Origin: Oscillospiraceae bacterium
GTDB taxonomy: Bacteria > Bacillota > Clostridia > Oscillospirales > Acutalibacteraceae
Length of the DNA: 64,000 nucleotides
Assembly: GCA_015066105.1 (NCBI GenBank)
Contig: SVOY01000001.1
Span: 522,127-586,126 of the forward strand
Direction of reading: 5' to 3'
A program made the translations under genes and the position numbers. Positions 26,161 to 35,012 of the stretch are shown piece after piece; position 1 is the stretch's first letter, and the number at the start of each line of letters is the position of its first letter. Under the pieces are notes generated by a model. It ran no database searches, was not told the DNA's origin, and saw only the letters and a program-made list of their open reading frames with translations.

Positions 26161-27140
26161 CTGATTTCATCATCCTCGGGATTTTCGGTGATAACCGTTT
26201 TGAATGCGGCAAGTGCAACCTCAATCATATCTTCGTCGGGCTCCTTGGTGGTAAGCCTCTGCATCCACAGACCGGGTGCGGCAAGAATTTTTACGATAAG
26301 GTTATCGTGCTTTCCTGCGTATCTGATAAATTCATAGCTTATTCCTGCAATAAGGGGCAGTATCAAAAGCTTGACCGCCATCCATAAAACGGTATTTTCG
26401 TGAAGACCCTTGAAGCTTACGGAAATAATTGATGAAAGAATAACGCTGATAATAATGATAACGAAAATAAAGCTTGTGCCGCATCTCGGGTGAAAGCGTG
26501 ACTGCTTTTTAACGTTTTCAACGGTGAGTTCAAGCCCGTTTTCATAGCAGAAAATTGTTTTATGCTCCGCACCGTGATACATAAAGGTGCGCTTTATATC
26601 CTTCATAAGTGAAACAAGGGCGATATAAAGAACGAAAATGCACATTCTGATTATGCCCTCAAAAAGTGCCTTGAAGCCTGTAATTGCGCCGCCCGTAAGG
26701 CTGTCGAGAAATTTGACGCTCACCGTGGGAAGATAGAAGAACAAAAGGAAGGCAAGAGCAATGCCGAGAACGGATGCAATGCCCGTAAGCAGACCCATAA
26801 CCTTTTTGTTAAGGTGCTCACTGAGCCATTTATCAAGCTTTGATGAGCTTTCATCCTCAGCCTCAATATCGTTAAGGCCCGACTTTTCAGCCGAAATCAT
26901 AAGGCACTTATAGCCGAAGGTCATAGACTCAACGTAATTGACTATACCTCTTATTATGGGCAGGCCGAAGAATTTATACTTGTCTCTGAGGTGCTTTACG
27001 GGCACCTTTTCCGTATCAATGGTTCCGTCGGGTGTTCTTACCGAAACGGCGGCTCCCTCGGGGCCCATCATCATTATGCCCTCTATAAGCGCCTGACCGC
27101 CGACAGAGGTTTTGTGCTTAAGCTTTTCTTTCTGTAACAT
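26157..27140 (-). CDS. DUF1385 membrane protein (YqhQ-like)
   Basis: 327 residues. VGGQALIEGIMMMGPEGAAVSVRTP near the N-terminus and GAEHKTIFCYENG with SRFHPRCGTSF in the middle are the family signatures. About five hydrophobic helices lie from residue 110 onward. The conserved His, Glu and Cys in these motifs suggest a metal site. The role is unknown; it often precedes prmC in Clostridia, as here. Confidence 0.9.
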   Translation of the reverse strand: MLQKEKLKHKTSVGGQALIEGIMMMGPEGAAVSVRTPDGTIDTEKVPVKHLRDKYKFFGLPIIRGIVNYVESMTFGYKCLMISAEKSGLNDIEAEDESSSKLDKWLSEHLNKKVMGLLTGIASVLGIALAFLLFFYLPTVSVKFLDSLTGGAITGFKALFEGIIRMCIFVLYIALVSLMKDIKRTFMYHGAEHKTIFCYENGLELTVENVKKQSRFHPRCGTSFIFVIIIISVILSSIISVSFKGLHENTVLWMAVKLLILPLIAGISYEFIRYAGKHDNLIVKILAAPGLWMQRLTTKEPDEDMIEVALAAFKTVITENPEDDEIR

Positions 27141-27142
27141 AT

Positions 27143-28570
27143 TTATTCCTCCGCAGTGAAAATCGGTAATCTGATTTTAACCGTTGTACCCGTACCGATT
27201 TCACTTTCTATATTCATTTCACCGCCGTGCTTGCGGACAATTTCATCGGCAACGGCAAGGCCGATGCCCGTTCCGCGGACGGTGTTATCTGCTTTAAAAA
27301 ACTTTTCCTTAACCCTCGGCAGGTCCCTTGCGGAAATACCCTTGCCGTTATCGTTAAAGTATATTGTAACATATTTTTTATTTCTTTCAAGTCCTATTTT
27401 GATTATCGCGTTTTCGGCGGTGTATTTGAGTGCGTTGTCAATTACGTTTATAAGCACCTGACGTATTTTTGCCGCATCGCCCTCAAGCAGTACCTCATCA
27501 CAGACGGAAAACTCATCAATCATCTGCTTGTTTTCGCTGTCAGCTCTTTGCTGATAGTTGACGTAAACGTCTGAAATTACCTCATTGAGCTTGAAAACGC
27601 TGAAATTCATCTTAAGGTCGGCGTTCTGCATTCTTGAAAAATCAAGCAGTTCCTCAACCATATCTGAAAGCCGTGAGGTTTCGTTTATGATGATGTCAAG
27701 TCCCTTTGATGAAAGCTCCGGGTTATCCCCCATCATTTTAAGTGTTTCACCCCAGCCCTTGATGGCTGTAAGCGGGGTGCGGATTTCGTGAGATACGGTT
27801 GAAACAAATTCGTTTTTCATCCTTTCAATTTCACCGAGTCTGCCCGCCATTTCGTTAATTGAATCTGAAAGCTCACCTATTTCGTCATCAGTATCGTTTT
27901 CTATTCTTACATTGAAGTCGCCCTTTGCTATTACCTTTGTAATGCGATTGATTTCTTCAACGGGTTGAACGATTGATGACACAAAATATCTGCCGAGAAG
28001 CGTAATTAGCATAATTATAAGGGCAAACAGCAAAACGATTATCAGCGCAATAACCGAAAACTGGTCAAGCGCATCCTCAAGAGAAACAATGTATCTCAGA
28101 GCACCGAAGTTTGTGCCCGAGGTATCTCTTAAAATATAAGTAAGTGCCAGCACGGTTTCACCCGCCACGGTTTTGCTTATACATACACCCGTGCGGTCCC
28201 GGCTTGCAAGGGCATTTACATAATCGTTGTTTTCTTCAACACGGCTTGCACCGAAGGCGTTTGAGGAGGCAACCGTATTCCCTTCACTGTCAAGCACAAG
28301 CACCTCCATAATATCCTTATAGGTAAAGTTATTTACAAAGTCGTTTGCTCCCAGGGCAAAATAGTTGCCGTCGCCGGTGTTGTATTTACTGAAGTAATTA
28401 TCCGTTGTTGAAGATATTCTCGCTCTTACGGTAAGCTCGGCGGCCGTTATGTAACGGGTGTAAACCGAATAAAGTATTACAGCGGCAAGAACAAGCAATA
28501 TTACCACCGTTACGGCGAGAATAGTCTTCATCCATCTGCTTTTAATGGTTTTTCTGCTTTTACCGCTCAA
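27143..28570 (-). CDS. Membrane sensor histidine kinase
   Basis: 475 residues. Membrane helices at about 14-36 and 175-201 bracket an outside sensing domain of about 135 residues; then HAMP (about 200-255), HisKA with the phospho-accepting histidine in VSHEIRTPLTAIKGWGE, and the ATPase domain with NALKYTAEN, DNGKGIS and GTGIGLAVADEI. It is the PhoR/ResE/VicK type. The response regulator lies 15 bases upstream and is the likely partner. The signal is unknown; a membrane-anchored propeller-like protein in the same operon is a candidate accessory. Confidence 0.94.
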   Translation of the reverse strand: MSGKSRKTIKSRWMKTILAVTVVILLVLAAVILYSVYTRYITAAELTVRARISSTTDNYFSKYNTGDGNYFALGANDFVNNFTYKDIMEVLVLDSEGNTVASSNAFGASRVEENNDYVNALASRDRTGVCISKTVAGETVLALTYILRDTSGTNFGALRYIVSLEDALDQFSVIALIIVLLFALIIMLITLLGRYFVSSIVQPVEEINRITKVIAKGDFNVRIENDTDDEIGELSDSINEMAGRLGEIERMKNEFVSTVSHEIRTPLTAIKGWGETLKMMGDNPELSSKGLDIIINETSRLSDMVEELLDFSRMQNADLKMNFSVFKLNEVISDVYVNYQQRADSENKQMIDEFSVCDEVLLEGDAAKIRQVLINVIDNALKYTAENAIIKIGLERNKKYVTIYFNDNGKGISARDLPRVKEKFFKADNTVRGTGIGLAVADEIVRKHGGEMNIESEIGTGTTVKIRLPIFTAEE

Positions 28571-28585
28571 ATACTCACTTCCTTT

Positions 28586-29287
28586 TTATACTATCCATCT
28601 GTAGCCCTGACCCCATACCGTGATAAGATGCTCGGGGCTTGAGGGATCATTTTCAAGCTTGATACGCAATCTTCTTATATTTACGTCAACAACCTTATCG
28701 TCGCCGTAATAGGGGTCGCCCCACACCTTTTTCAGAATACTGTTTCTGTCAATCGACTTGTCGGGAGAGGTAAAAAAGCATTGCAGTATCTGAAATTCAA
28801 TCTGTGTAAGCTCAATTTTGTTGCCCTTGTGATAAACAAAGTGATTTTTGAGGTCAAGCTCATAATCACCGAGAGCTATTGTATCCTTGGGTGCTTCACT
28901 GAGAAGCTTACGGCTGAATTCAATTCTGCGGTAAAGAGAATCAATACGCGCAAGAAGCTCTGAGATGGAAAAGGGCTTTGTTATGTAATCGTCTGCACCC
29001 GAGTTGAAGCCGCAGAGCTTGTCCTCCTCCTGGGTTTTTGCCGAAAGGAAAATCACTCCCGTTTCTGCAGAAAGCTCTCTTATTTTTCTGCATACCTCAA
29101 AGCCGTCAAGGCCCGGCATCATAATATCAATAAGTGCAATATCAATTTTCTTCTGATTTTCGGCAAAAAGCTCAAGGGCCTTTATTCCGTTTTCAGCCTC
29201 AATTACCTCGTAGCCTGCTGCGGCAAGGTTAATTGTGATAAACTCTCTGATAGCACCTTCGTCCTCTGCTATAAGCACTGTTTTCAT
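28586..29287 (-). CDS. OmpR/PhoB-type response regulator
   Basis: 233 residues. Receiver domain 1-120 with acidic pair ED at 8-9, phospho-acceptor Asp54 in LIDIMMPGLDG and the lysine of YITKPF; the C-terminal winged helix runs from about 130 to the end, with RRLRIKLENDPSSP and TVWGQGYRW. It is a DNA-binding output partner of the kinase immediately downstream. GAGGTG lies a few bases before the ATG. Confidence 0.95.
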   Translation of the reverse strand: MKTVLIAEDEGAIREFITINLAAAGYEVIEAENGIKALELFAENQKKIDIALIDIMMPGLDGFEVCRKIRELSAETGVIFLSAKTQEEDKLCGFNSGADDYITKPFSISELLARIDSLYRRIEFSRKLLSEAPKDTIALGDYELDLKNHFVYHKGNKIELTQIEFQILQCFFTSPDKSIDRNSILKKVWGDPYYGDDKVVDVNIRRLRIKLENDPSSPEHLITVWGQGYRWIV

Positions 29288-29298
29288 ACTGTATCACC

Positions 29299-30714
29299 TC
29301 ACGTAATGAGTATTTTTTTGATTGAATCCTTTGTTATTCCGCTTTTTTTGCCCGCTTCATAAATGCGGCAGAAATAGTTGAAGCCGTTGTCATTTTTGAG
29401 ATATTTGCTGCCCGAAAGGTCGTAAAAGCTTGTGTCACTGTCCGGCACGGAAATAATACAGAACAGAGCATCGGAGCTTTCATAGGGCCTTTCACGCTCA
29501 TTGATTGAAAAAGCAAAGCTGCCGTCCTCTCTGTCGTTATCCGCAAAGGCATCGGAATATTGTCCGCCTGCGGAATAAAAGGTCAGCACACCCTTTTCGG
29601 TATCGTTTATGACGGTGAAAACACCGTACCAGCTGTTTTTGATTTTAAGGCTGTAATTGCCTGCGAGATTTATAAGCTCGTAATAAAGGCATTTGTAGGT
29701 GTTGTTGCCGTACTTCATCCACTTGATAATGCTCTGCTGTCTGTTGGCGGAGTTTGCGGTAATCAGACGGCTTTCTTTTATATGCTCTTCAAAGGGAATT
29801 TCAACAACACCGTCATCATTGATGTCCTTGCAGGTGATTGCGGTGCTTCGTGTTGCCGCCGAGGTTAAAAAGGCGGAATCGCCGTAATGCGGCCGTTCAA
29901 AGCGTTTTTCTGCCTTATGCCAGTAAAAAAGCTCGGTGGTCATACTGTTGTCGGGTCTGTAGCCGTCAACGTAAAAGCGGGTGTTGCCGTTGGTCTTATC
30001 CTTGTCAAAGCAGACCGAATAAACCGAGGTAATTACGGGGTCTATCATAAATTCGCCCGCTGTTCTCACCGTTTCGCTCTTGAAATCGTAATATACCGCC
30101 TTTACACCGTTGTTGCTGCCGTAAACGGAATCGAAAAGAACAAGGTCGGTTTTGTTGTCTGAGTTTACGTCGCAGACAATATACTCCGTGTAATTGCTCT
30201 CGAATATTTTTTCGGTGCTGAGGGCGTCCTTATCCTCCTTGAGTCTGTATATGCTCAGAGTGTTTGAAAGCTCCGTTTCAAAAATGCTCCAGCCGACGAT
30301 AATCTCCTTTTTGCCGTCCTTGTCAAGGTCTGCAAAATCAACCTTATGTATCTGCTTGTGGGCACTGTCAAGGTCGGCAATGGATTTGCGGTTGCCGTCA
30401 ACGCTGTCTATGATATTCATTCTCGCAACGTCGGGAGTGACGGACAGACTGTAGAAAACTATGGCCTCTTCATCCTTATCCTTATCAAGGTTTACGGAAA
30501 TATAGGACGATTTATATTCACCGGAAAGAGGAGACCTCAGAATGTATTTATCGTTGACACTCGCCTCAAAGGCGGCCTGAATTTCAGAGCTCTGACCTTC
30601 AATTTTAGGCGGCCGCATAAGTCTGTCAACGGAAACAAAGGTGGTTTCAGACAGAACAAAGGCAAGAACGGCAATCATTACTATGGTGATTGCAAGGCTT
30701 AAATAACGCTTCAA
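29299..30714 (-). CDS. Membrane-anchored FG-GAP/VCBS-like propeller protein
   Basis: 471 residues from a TTG start (30712-30714) with GGAGG six bases upstream. One N-terminal helix (about 5-25) without a lipobox cysteine anchors it outside the cell. The rest has repeated calcium-type loops: NLDKDKDEEAIV, DLDKDGKKEIIVG, DVNSDNKTDLVLF, DINDDGVVEIPF and DNDREDGS, spaced as in FG-GAP/VCBS beta-propellers. No enzyme motif is seen. It is translated 11 bases upstream of a response regulator and sensor kinase, so an outside accessory or ligand-binding role in signalling is a reasonable inference. Confidence 0.75.
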   Translation of the reverse strand: MKRYLSLAITIVMIAVLAFVLSETTFVSVDRLMRPPKIEGQSSEIQAAFEASVNDKYILRSPLSGEYKSSYISVNLDKDKDEEAIVFYSLSVTPDVARMNIIDSVDGNRKSIADLDSAHKQIHKVDFADLDKDGKKEIIVGWSIFETELSNTLSIYRLKEDKDALSTEKIFESNYTEYIVCDVNSDNKTDLVLFDSVYGSNNGVKAVYYDFKSETVRTAGEFMIDPVITSVYSVCFDKDKTNGNTRFYVDGYRPDNSMTTELFYWHKAEKRFERPHYGDSAFLTSAATRSTAITCKDINDDGVVEIPFEEHIKESRLITANSANRQQSIIKWMKYGNNTYKCLYYELINLAGNYSLKIKNSWYGVFTVINDTEKGVLTFYSAGGQYSDAFADNDREDGSFAFSINERERPYESSDALFCIISVPDSDTSFYDLSGSKYLKNDNGFNYFCRIYEAGKKSGITKDSIKKILIT

Positions 30715-30748
30715 GATAATCCTCCTTCCGTAAAATTTCTTATGTGCC

Positions 30749-30770
30749 GTCAGCTTTCAAGAAAGCTGAC
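30749..30770. repeat. 22-base inverted repeat over the end of the mutase gene
   Basis: GTCAGCTTTC at 30749-30758 is exactly complementary to GAAAGCTGAC at 30761-30770, with a two-base centre. It spans the mutase stop codon. No T tract follows on the minus strand, so it is not a standard terminator; an mRNA processing or stability site, or a protein-binding palindrome, are possible. Confidence 0.7.
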
Positions 30771-32270
30771 AAGCGGTGTGATATCAAGCTTCGTCATTTC
30801 TTTAATGAACGCGTAAAAACGCTTTGCAATAAGCTTTACGCCGCCCTCAACGTCGCTTTCGATGTTAAGGGGCATAATCGGGTCGTGCACGCTGAGCCTG
30901 AGAAGAAGCCAGCCCTTTTCCTCGGGCCTGTCAAAGTAAATTCTTATGCCCTCTCTGTTATCGTCGGCAATGCGCATATCCTCTGCCGCTTCGGCGTAAG
31001 CCTCAAGTTTTTCGATAACACCGTTGCCGTAGGCTCTGAAATCGGCGGTGTTTATCTTAAAGCGAAGCTCCTTTTCCTCGGCAGGGTCCTTAAGCCTTGC
31101 AATGAGTGAATCAAGCTTTTTGCCCTGCTTGCCCATCTGTGCCGTTTTGATGATGATTTTTGTAACAAGATAGGCTCCGTCGTCAAGATAATAATTATCT
31201 CTGAAGGCGGCGTGACCCGAGGTTTCAATGGCAAGCGGACAGTTGACGCCCTCGCTCTGAAGCCTCAGCTGCTCGTTTATCACATTGCGGTAGCCGCGTT
31301 TGAAGCGGTAATGAACGCCGCCGAGAGTGTTGTTTATAAAATCGGTAAGTCCCGTTGAGGTTACGCTGTCGGTTACTATTGTGCCGCCCTCGTTACCCTC
31401 AAGGGCAATAATTGCGGCAAGGGCAACAAGTCTGTTGCGGTTGATTTCTCTGCCGTTTTCGTCAACACAGCCGGCACGGTCAACGTCGGTATCAAAAATT
31501 ATGCCAAGGTCAGCCCTGCTTCTGAGCGTTGCACTGCAAACCGAGGCCATTGCCTCTTTATTTTCGGGGTTAGGCGTATGGTTGGGGAACATTCCGTCCT
31601 TTTCAAGGAACTGACTGCCCGTTACGTCGGCCCCTAGGGGTGCAAGCACATCCGTTGCGTAAAAGCCGCCGACACCGTTGCCTGCATCAACAACAATTCT
31701 GTAGCCCTCAAGGGGCTTTTCGTAATTTTCCGCATTGACACCCTCACAAATCATATCACGAAGACGCTTTGCGTAAATGCTCATAAAATCAACGGCAGTT
31801 ACCCTTGGCTTACGCTCTGTTTTTTCAAAGGGAAGAACGGCAAGGTCAATAATTCTTTCAATATCACTGCCGTTGAGGCCGCCCTCACGGGTGAAAAACT
31901 TAAGTCCGTTTTTGTTGAAGGGGTGATGGCTTGCCGTAATCTGCACCGAGGCAACGCAGTCAAGGTCAACGGTTGTCATAAACATAGCCGGTGTTGAAGC
32001 GTAGCCGCAGTCTGAAATTTCAAAGCCGAATTCACTCAATGCGGAAATAACCTGCTTTTTTATTCTTCCTGCAGAAATTCGTGAATCGTGACCCACGGCA
32101 ATTCTGCCGCTTTTTATGCTTCTGCTTTCCTCAAGCCAGCGGCAAAAGCCGATTGTAAGCTCAAAAACCGCCTTATCGGTGAGCTCAACTGCCTCACCCG
32201 CAACACCTTCCGCCGCCGTGCCTCTGATATCAGAGCCGCTTTTGAGTGATTTGTAAGGATTAGTGTTCAT
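30750..32270 (-). CDS. Phosphomannomutase/phosphoglucomutase family enzyme
   Basis: 506 residues from the ATG at 32270 (GGAG nine bases upstream). The phosphoserine loop is ITASHHPFNKNG, the long-form variant of the usual TASHNP; the metal loop is DTDVDRAG; the sugar-binding ETSGHAAFRDN and a C-terminal phosphate-binding domain follow. It interconverts 1- and 6-phosphates of mannose or glucose for cell-wall or exopolysaccharide precursors. Which sugar is preferred cannot be settled. A DUF2461 gene ends two bases upstream. Confidence 0.9.
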   Translation of the reverse strand: MNTNPYKSLKSGSDIRGTAAEGVAGEAVELTDKAVFELTIGFCRWLEESRSIKSGRIAVGHDSRISAGRIKKQVISALSEFGFEISDCGYASTPAMFMTTVDLDCVASVQITASHHPFNKNGLKFFTREGGLNGSDIERIIDLAVLPFEKTERKPRVTAVDFMSIYAKRLRDMICEGVNAENYEKPLEGYRIVVDAGNGVGGFYATDVLAPLGADVTGSQFLEKDGMFPNHTPNPENKEAMASVCSATLRSRADLGIIFDTDVDRAGCVDENGREINRNRLVALAAIIALEGNEGGTIVTDSVTSTGLTDFINNTLGGVHYRFKRGYRNVINEQLRLQSEGVNCPLAIETSGHAAFRDNYYLDDGAYLVTKIIIKTAQMGKQGKKLDSLIARLKDPAEEKELRFKINTADFRAYGNGVIEKLEAYAEAAEDMRIADDNREGIRIYFDRPEEKGWLLLRLSVHDPIMPLNIESDVEGGVKLIAKRFYAFIKEMTKLDITPLVSFLES

Positions 32271-32271
32271 A

Positions 32272-32970
32272 TCAGTTTTCTCCTTGTTCAACAATTTTGT
32301 CGGTTATCGTTGCCAGAAATTTATATAACGGAGCAAAGGCTCTGAGGGCATAGGTAAGCTCCTGCTTTATGCTGCCGTCAATAAGCTTTTCCATTTCGGG
32401 GCTTGAAAAAATAAAGTAAAAGTATTTGCAGTTATAGAATTTTCTTAAATCCTGCGAAACTCTTTCAATGCCGGGCTTGTCCTTTTTAAAGCATTCAATA
32501 TCAAGGCTTGCACCCGTCAGCGAAAGAACTCTTATCGCCTCGCGGAATTCATCCTGGTGAGTCACAAGGTATTCGCGGAAAAATTCAAGAAACAGCGAGT
32601 CGGTGCGGAAGGTGCCGACACCGTAGCTGTAGCAGTCGGGATAAAATTCAAACCACATACAGGGCTGTCTTTCCCAAAGGTGCTTGTCACGCATAAACAT
32701 ACACCAGACATTGGCGCGGTAAAGGTCCTTGTTTTTTGAAAATCTTGTGTCACGGCGTATGCGTGAAACCATCTTGGTCGGGATAAGATTCATCTTATCG
32801 TCAATCGCAAAAAGCTCATCGCAAAGGTCTGCCGCAAGCTGACGCATGGGCACAACGGCACCCTGCTTTATTTCCTCCTTTACGCTTTCGTAAAAGGGCT
32901 TGCTGTCGTTGAATTTATTGATTTCAAGCAGGGTGAAAATATTTCTGTCAAAGCCCTTGAATTCACCCAT
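32272..32970 (-). CDS. DUF2461 family protein
   Basis: 232 residues. FKGFDRNIFTLLEINKFNDSKPFYES at the N-terminus, RIRRDTRFSKNKDLYRANVW in the middle and the YGVGTF region correspond to DUF2461 (TIGR02453 type). No signal peptide or membrane helix is seen. The function is unknown. The ATG at 32970 sits in the end of the preceding gene with an eight-base overlap, so the two are coupled. Confidence 0.82.
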   Translation of the reverse strand: MGEFKGFDRNIFTLLEINKFNDSKPFYESVKEEIKQGAVVPMRQLAADLCDELFAIDDKMNLIPTKMVSRIRRDTRFSKNKDLYRANVWCMFMRDKHLWERQPCMWFEFYPDCYSYGVGTFRTDSLFLEFFREYLVTHQDEFREAIRVLSLTGASLDIECFKKDKPGIERVSQDLRKFYNCKYFYFIFSSPEMEKLIDGSIKQELTYALRAFAPLYKFLATITDKIVEQGEN

Positions 32971-34243
32971 TGCTCTCAACCTCACTCATTACCTTAATTA
33001 CCTCTTTTGCCGCAAACATTACCGCAACCTTTCCGCTGTGGAAGTTGAGGCCGCCCTGAAGCCACACGGCAAAGGGCTCGCGCAGAGGTGCATCTGCCGA
33101 AAGCTCAATTGACGAGCCGAGAGTAAAGGCACCTGCCGCCATAATAACCTTGCTGTCATAGCCGGGCATCTCCCAGGGCTCGGGGGTAACGAAGGAGTCA
33201 ACGGGTGCCCCCTTCTGAAGTCCCTGACAAAAGGCAATAAGGTATTCGGGCTTGCGCATTTTTACGGCCTGGATGATATCGTGTCTGATTTCGCCCGAGG
33301 CGGGAGTGGTTTCAAAGCCGAGCAGATTGAAAAGTGCGCAGGTAAAGGCGGCCGTTTTAAGAGCCTCGCCCACAACGTGAGGGCCGTTGAAGATGCCCAT
33401 ATAAAGCTCTCTTGAATGGCCGAGTGTGGCACCCACCTCTCTGCCGAGGCCGGGGGTTGTGAGCCTGTAGGCGCAAAGCTCAACAAGGTCGTGTCTGCCT
33501 GCAATATAGCCGCCGGTTTTTGCAATGCCGCCGCCGGGATTTTTGATAAGTGAGCCTGCAATGAGGTCTGCGCCGACACTTGTGGGCTCAAGCTTCTCTG
33601 TCCATTCGCCGTAGCAGTTGTCAACCATAACAACGGCGTTGCCGTTACGCCTTACAATTTCAACAACCTTTCTTATTTCATCAACGGAAACTGAAGGGCG
33701 CAGGCTGTAGCCTCTTGAACGCTGAATGTAAACCATTTTAACGGGTGAGGCCTTGAGCCTTTTTTCAATTCCTGCGTAATCGAGTCTGCCCTCTTCATCA
33801 AGGTCAACCTGGTCGTATTTTACACCGTAATCCTTAAGTGAGCCCATATTTTCCGTGTCATTTTTTGGTGAGATGCCTATTACGGGCAGAATTGTATCGT
33901 AGGGCTTGCCCGATACGCAAAGCATTGTGTCACCGGGGCGAAGCACACCGAAAAGTGCAACGGCAAGCGTGTGTGTGCCGCAGGTGAAGTTATGCCTTAC
34001 CATTGCATCCTCAGCGTCAACGGCCTGAGCAAAAACGCGGTCAATAATCTCTCTGCCGCGGTCGTTGTAGCCGTAGCCCGTGCTTTCTGCAAATATATTT
34101 TCTGAAACGCCGTTATCTATAAAGGCCTTGAGCATTTTCCGCTGATTATATTCGGTTATTTCGTCAATATACTGAAATTCGCCTTTAGCTCTTTCAAGAG
34201 CCTTTTCTGCCAATTCATTAAGCTTATCGTCAAATTTAAACAT
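32963..34243 (-). CDS. PLP enzyme of the methionine gamma-lyase/aluminium-resistance family
   Basis: About 426 residues. The family-typical N-terminus MFKFDDKLNELAEKA, the substrate-binding RHNFTCGTHTLAVALFG, and SLIKNPGGGIAKTGGYIAG with the likely PLP lysine identify Pfam Met_gamma_lyase (old name: aluminium resistance protein). The fold is type I PLP. The physiological reaction is not firmly known; C-S lyase activity is suggested by relatedness. The downstream of two adjacent ATGs is chosen, six bases after AAAGG. It overlaps the GNAT gene by eight bases. Confidence 0.87.
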   Translation of the reverse strand: MFKFDDKLNELAEKALERAKGEFQYIDEITEYNQRKMLKAFIDNGVSENIFAESTGYGYNDRGREIIDRVFAQAVDAEDAMVRHNFTCGTHTLAVALFGVLRPGDTMLCVSGKPYDTILPVIGISPKNDTENMGSLKDYGVKYDQVDLDEEGRLDYAGIEKRLKASPVKMVYIQRSRGYSLRPSVSVDEIRKVVEIVRRNGNAVVMVDNCYGEWTEKLEPTSVGADLIAGSLIKNPGGGIAKTGGYIAGRHDLVELCAYRLTTPGLGREVGATLGHSRELYMGIFNGPHVVGEALKTAAFTCALFNLLGFETTPASGEIRHDIIQAVKMRKPEYLIAFCQGLQKGAPVDSFVTPEPWEMPGYDSKVIMAAGAFTLGSSIELSADAPLREPFAVWLQGGLNFHSGKVAVMFAAKEVIKVMSEVESNG

Positions 34244-35012
34244 CATTTTTCCTTTCAACAAATCCAATTTCTTCTGTTTTTTCAAAGCCTATATGCTCAT
34301 AAAAGCCTTCCGCACCTTTGTTGAGTGCAATAACATAGACTGTTTTATTATCCTTGTCAAGTAAATCAACAAGTGAAAGCACCGTCCTTTTGCCGAGTCC
34401 CCTTTTCTGCAGGTCGGCATTGCAGGCAACTCCGCTGATTATGGCGGCGTTTTTTGCTTCGCTGCCTGTAAGCGCAACGCTTGAAAGAATACCGTCGGTG
34501 TGAGTGCACACTCCCCTTGCAAGTCCTCTTCTTTTTCTGAAGGTGAAATCTGACAGAAAGGACAGGTAAGCCTCCTTGTCACTGCTGAAGGAATCGGGTA
34601 TCTCCCTGCTGATGAGTGAGTAGGCGGCCTCGTAATCCTCTTCTTCAAGGGGCTCCGCCTCAAGGTACTCGGCCTTGCCGACAAAGCGGTATGCATTTTT
34701 AACGGTGATATCCTCAAAGCCGAGAGCTCTGCAAAGCTCCGCCTTACACATAAGCCTGCGGGAATAAAACATTCCAATAAAGGCCGAAAGCTGTTCAAGG
34801 TCGGCGTTTTCACTGCAGATAAGCGTAGCATCGTCATAGAATTTTACAAGCACGCCCGTCAGCGCCGCACTGTCTCTAATTACCCAGATTTCGAGAAAAT
34901 CCCGTTCAAAGCCGTAAGCGAGAATGTAGCAAAGTATCCTTGTGCCCGTGATACTGCCGCGGCAGAGCTGCTGAATTTCCGCAAAATCCTCTGCGGTGGC
35001 TCTTTTAAGCAT
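34236..35012 (-). CDS. GNAT family N-acetyltransferase
   Basis: 258 residues. The C-terminal half is a GNAT domain with the acetyl-CoA loop LQKRGLGKRTVLSLV followed by VIALNKGAEGFYEHIGFEKT. The N-terminal half looks like a degenerate second GNAT-like or substrate domain. The acceptor is unknown. The ATG at 35012 has GAGG nine bases upstream; the start overlaps the end of an M42 peptidase gene by eight bases. Confidence 0.85.
   Translation of the reverse strand: MLKRATAEDFAEIQQLCRGSITGTRILCYILAYGFERDFLEIWVIRDSAALTGVLVKFYDDATLICSENADLEQLSAFIGMFYSRRLMCKAELCRALGFEDITVKNAYRFVGKAEYLEAEPLEEEDYEAAYSLISREIPDSFSSDKEAYLSFLSDFTFRKRRGLARGVCTHTDGILSSVALTGSEAKNAAIISGVACNADLQKRGLGKRTVLSLVDLLDKDNKTVYVIALNKGAEGFYEHIGFEKTEEIGFVERKNDV

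Noticed and set aside
30749-30770. Palindrome after the mutase gene read as a terminator
   Set aside because: The minus strand continues GGCACATAAG with no T run, and the loop is only two bases.
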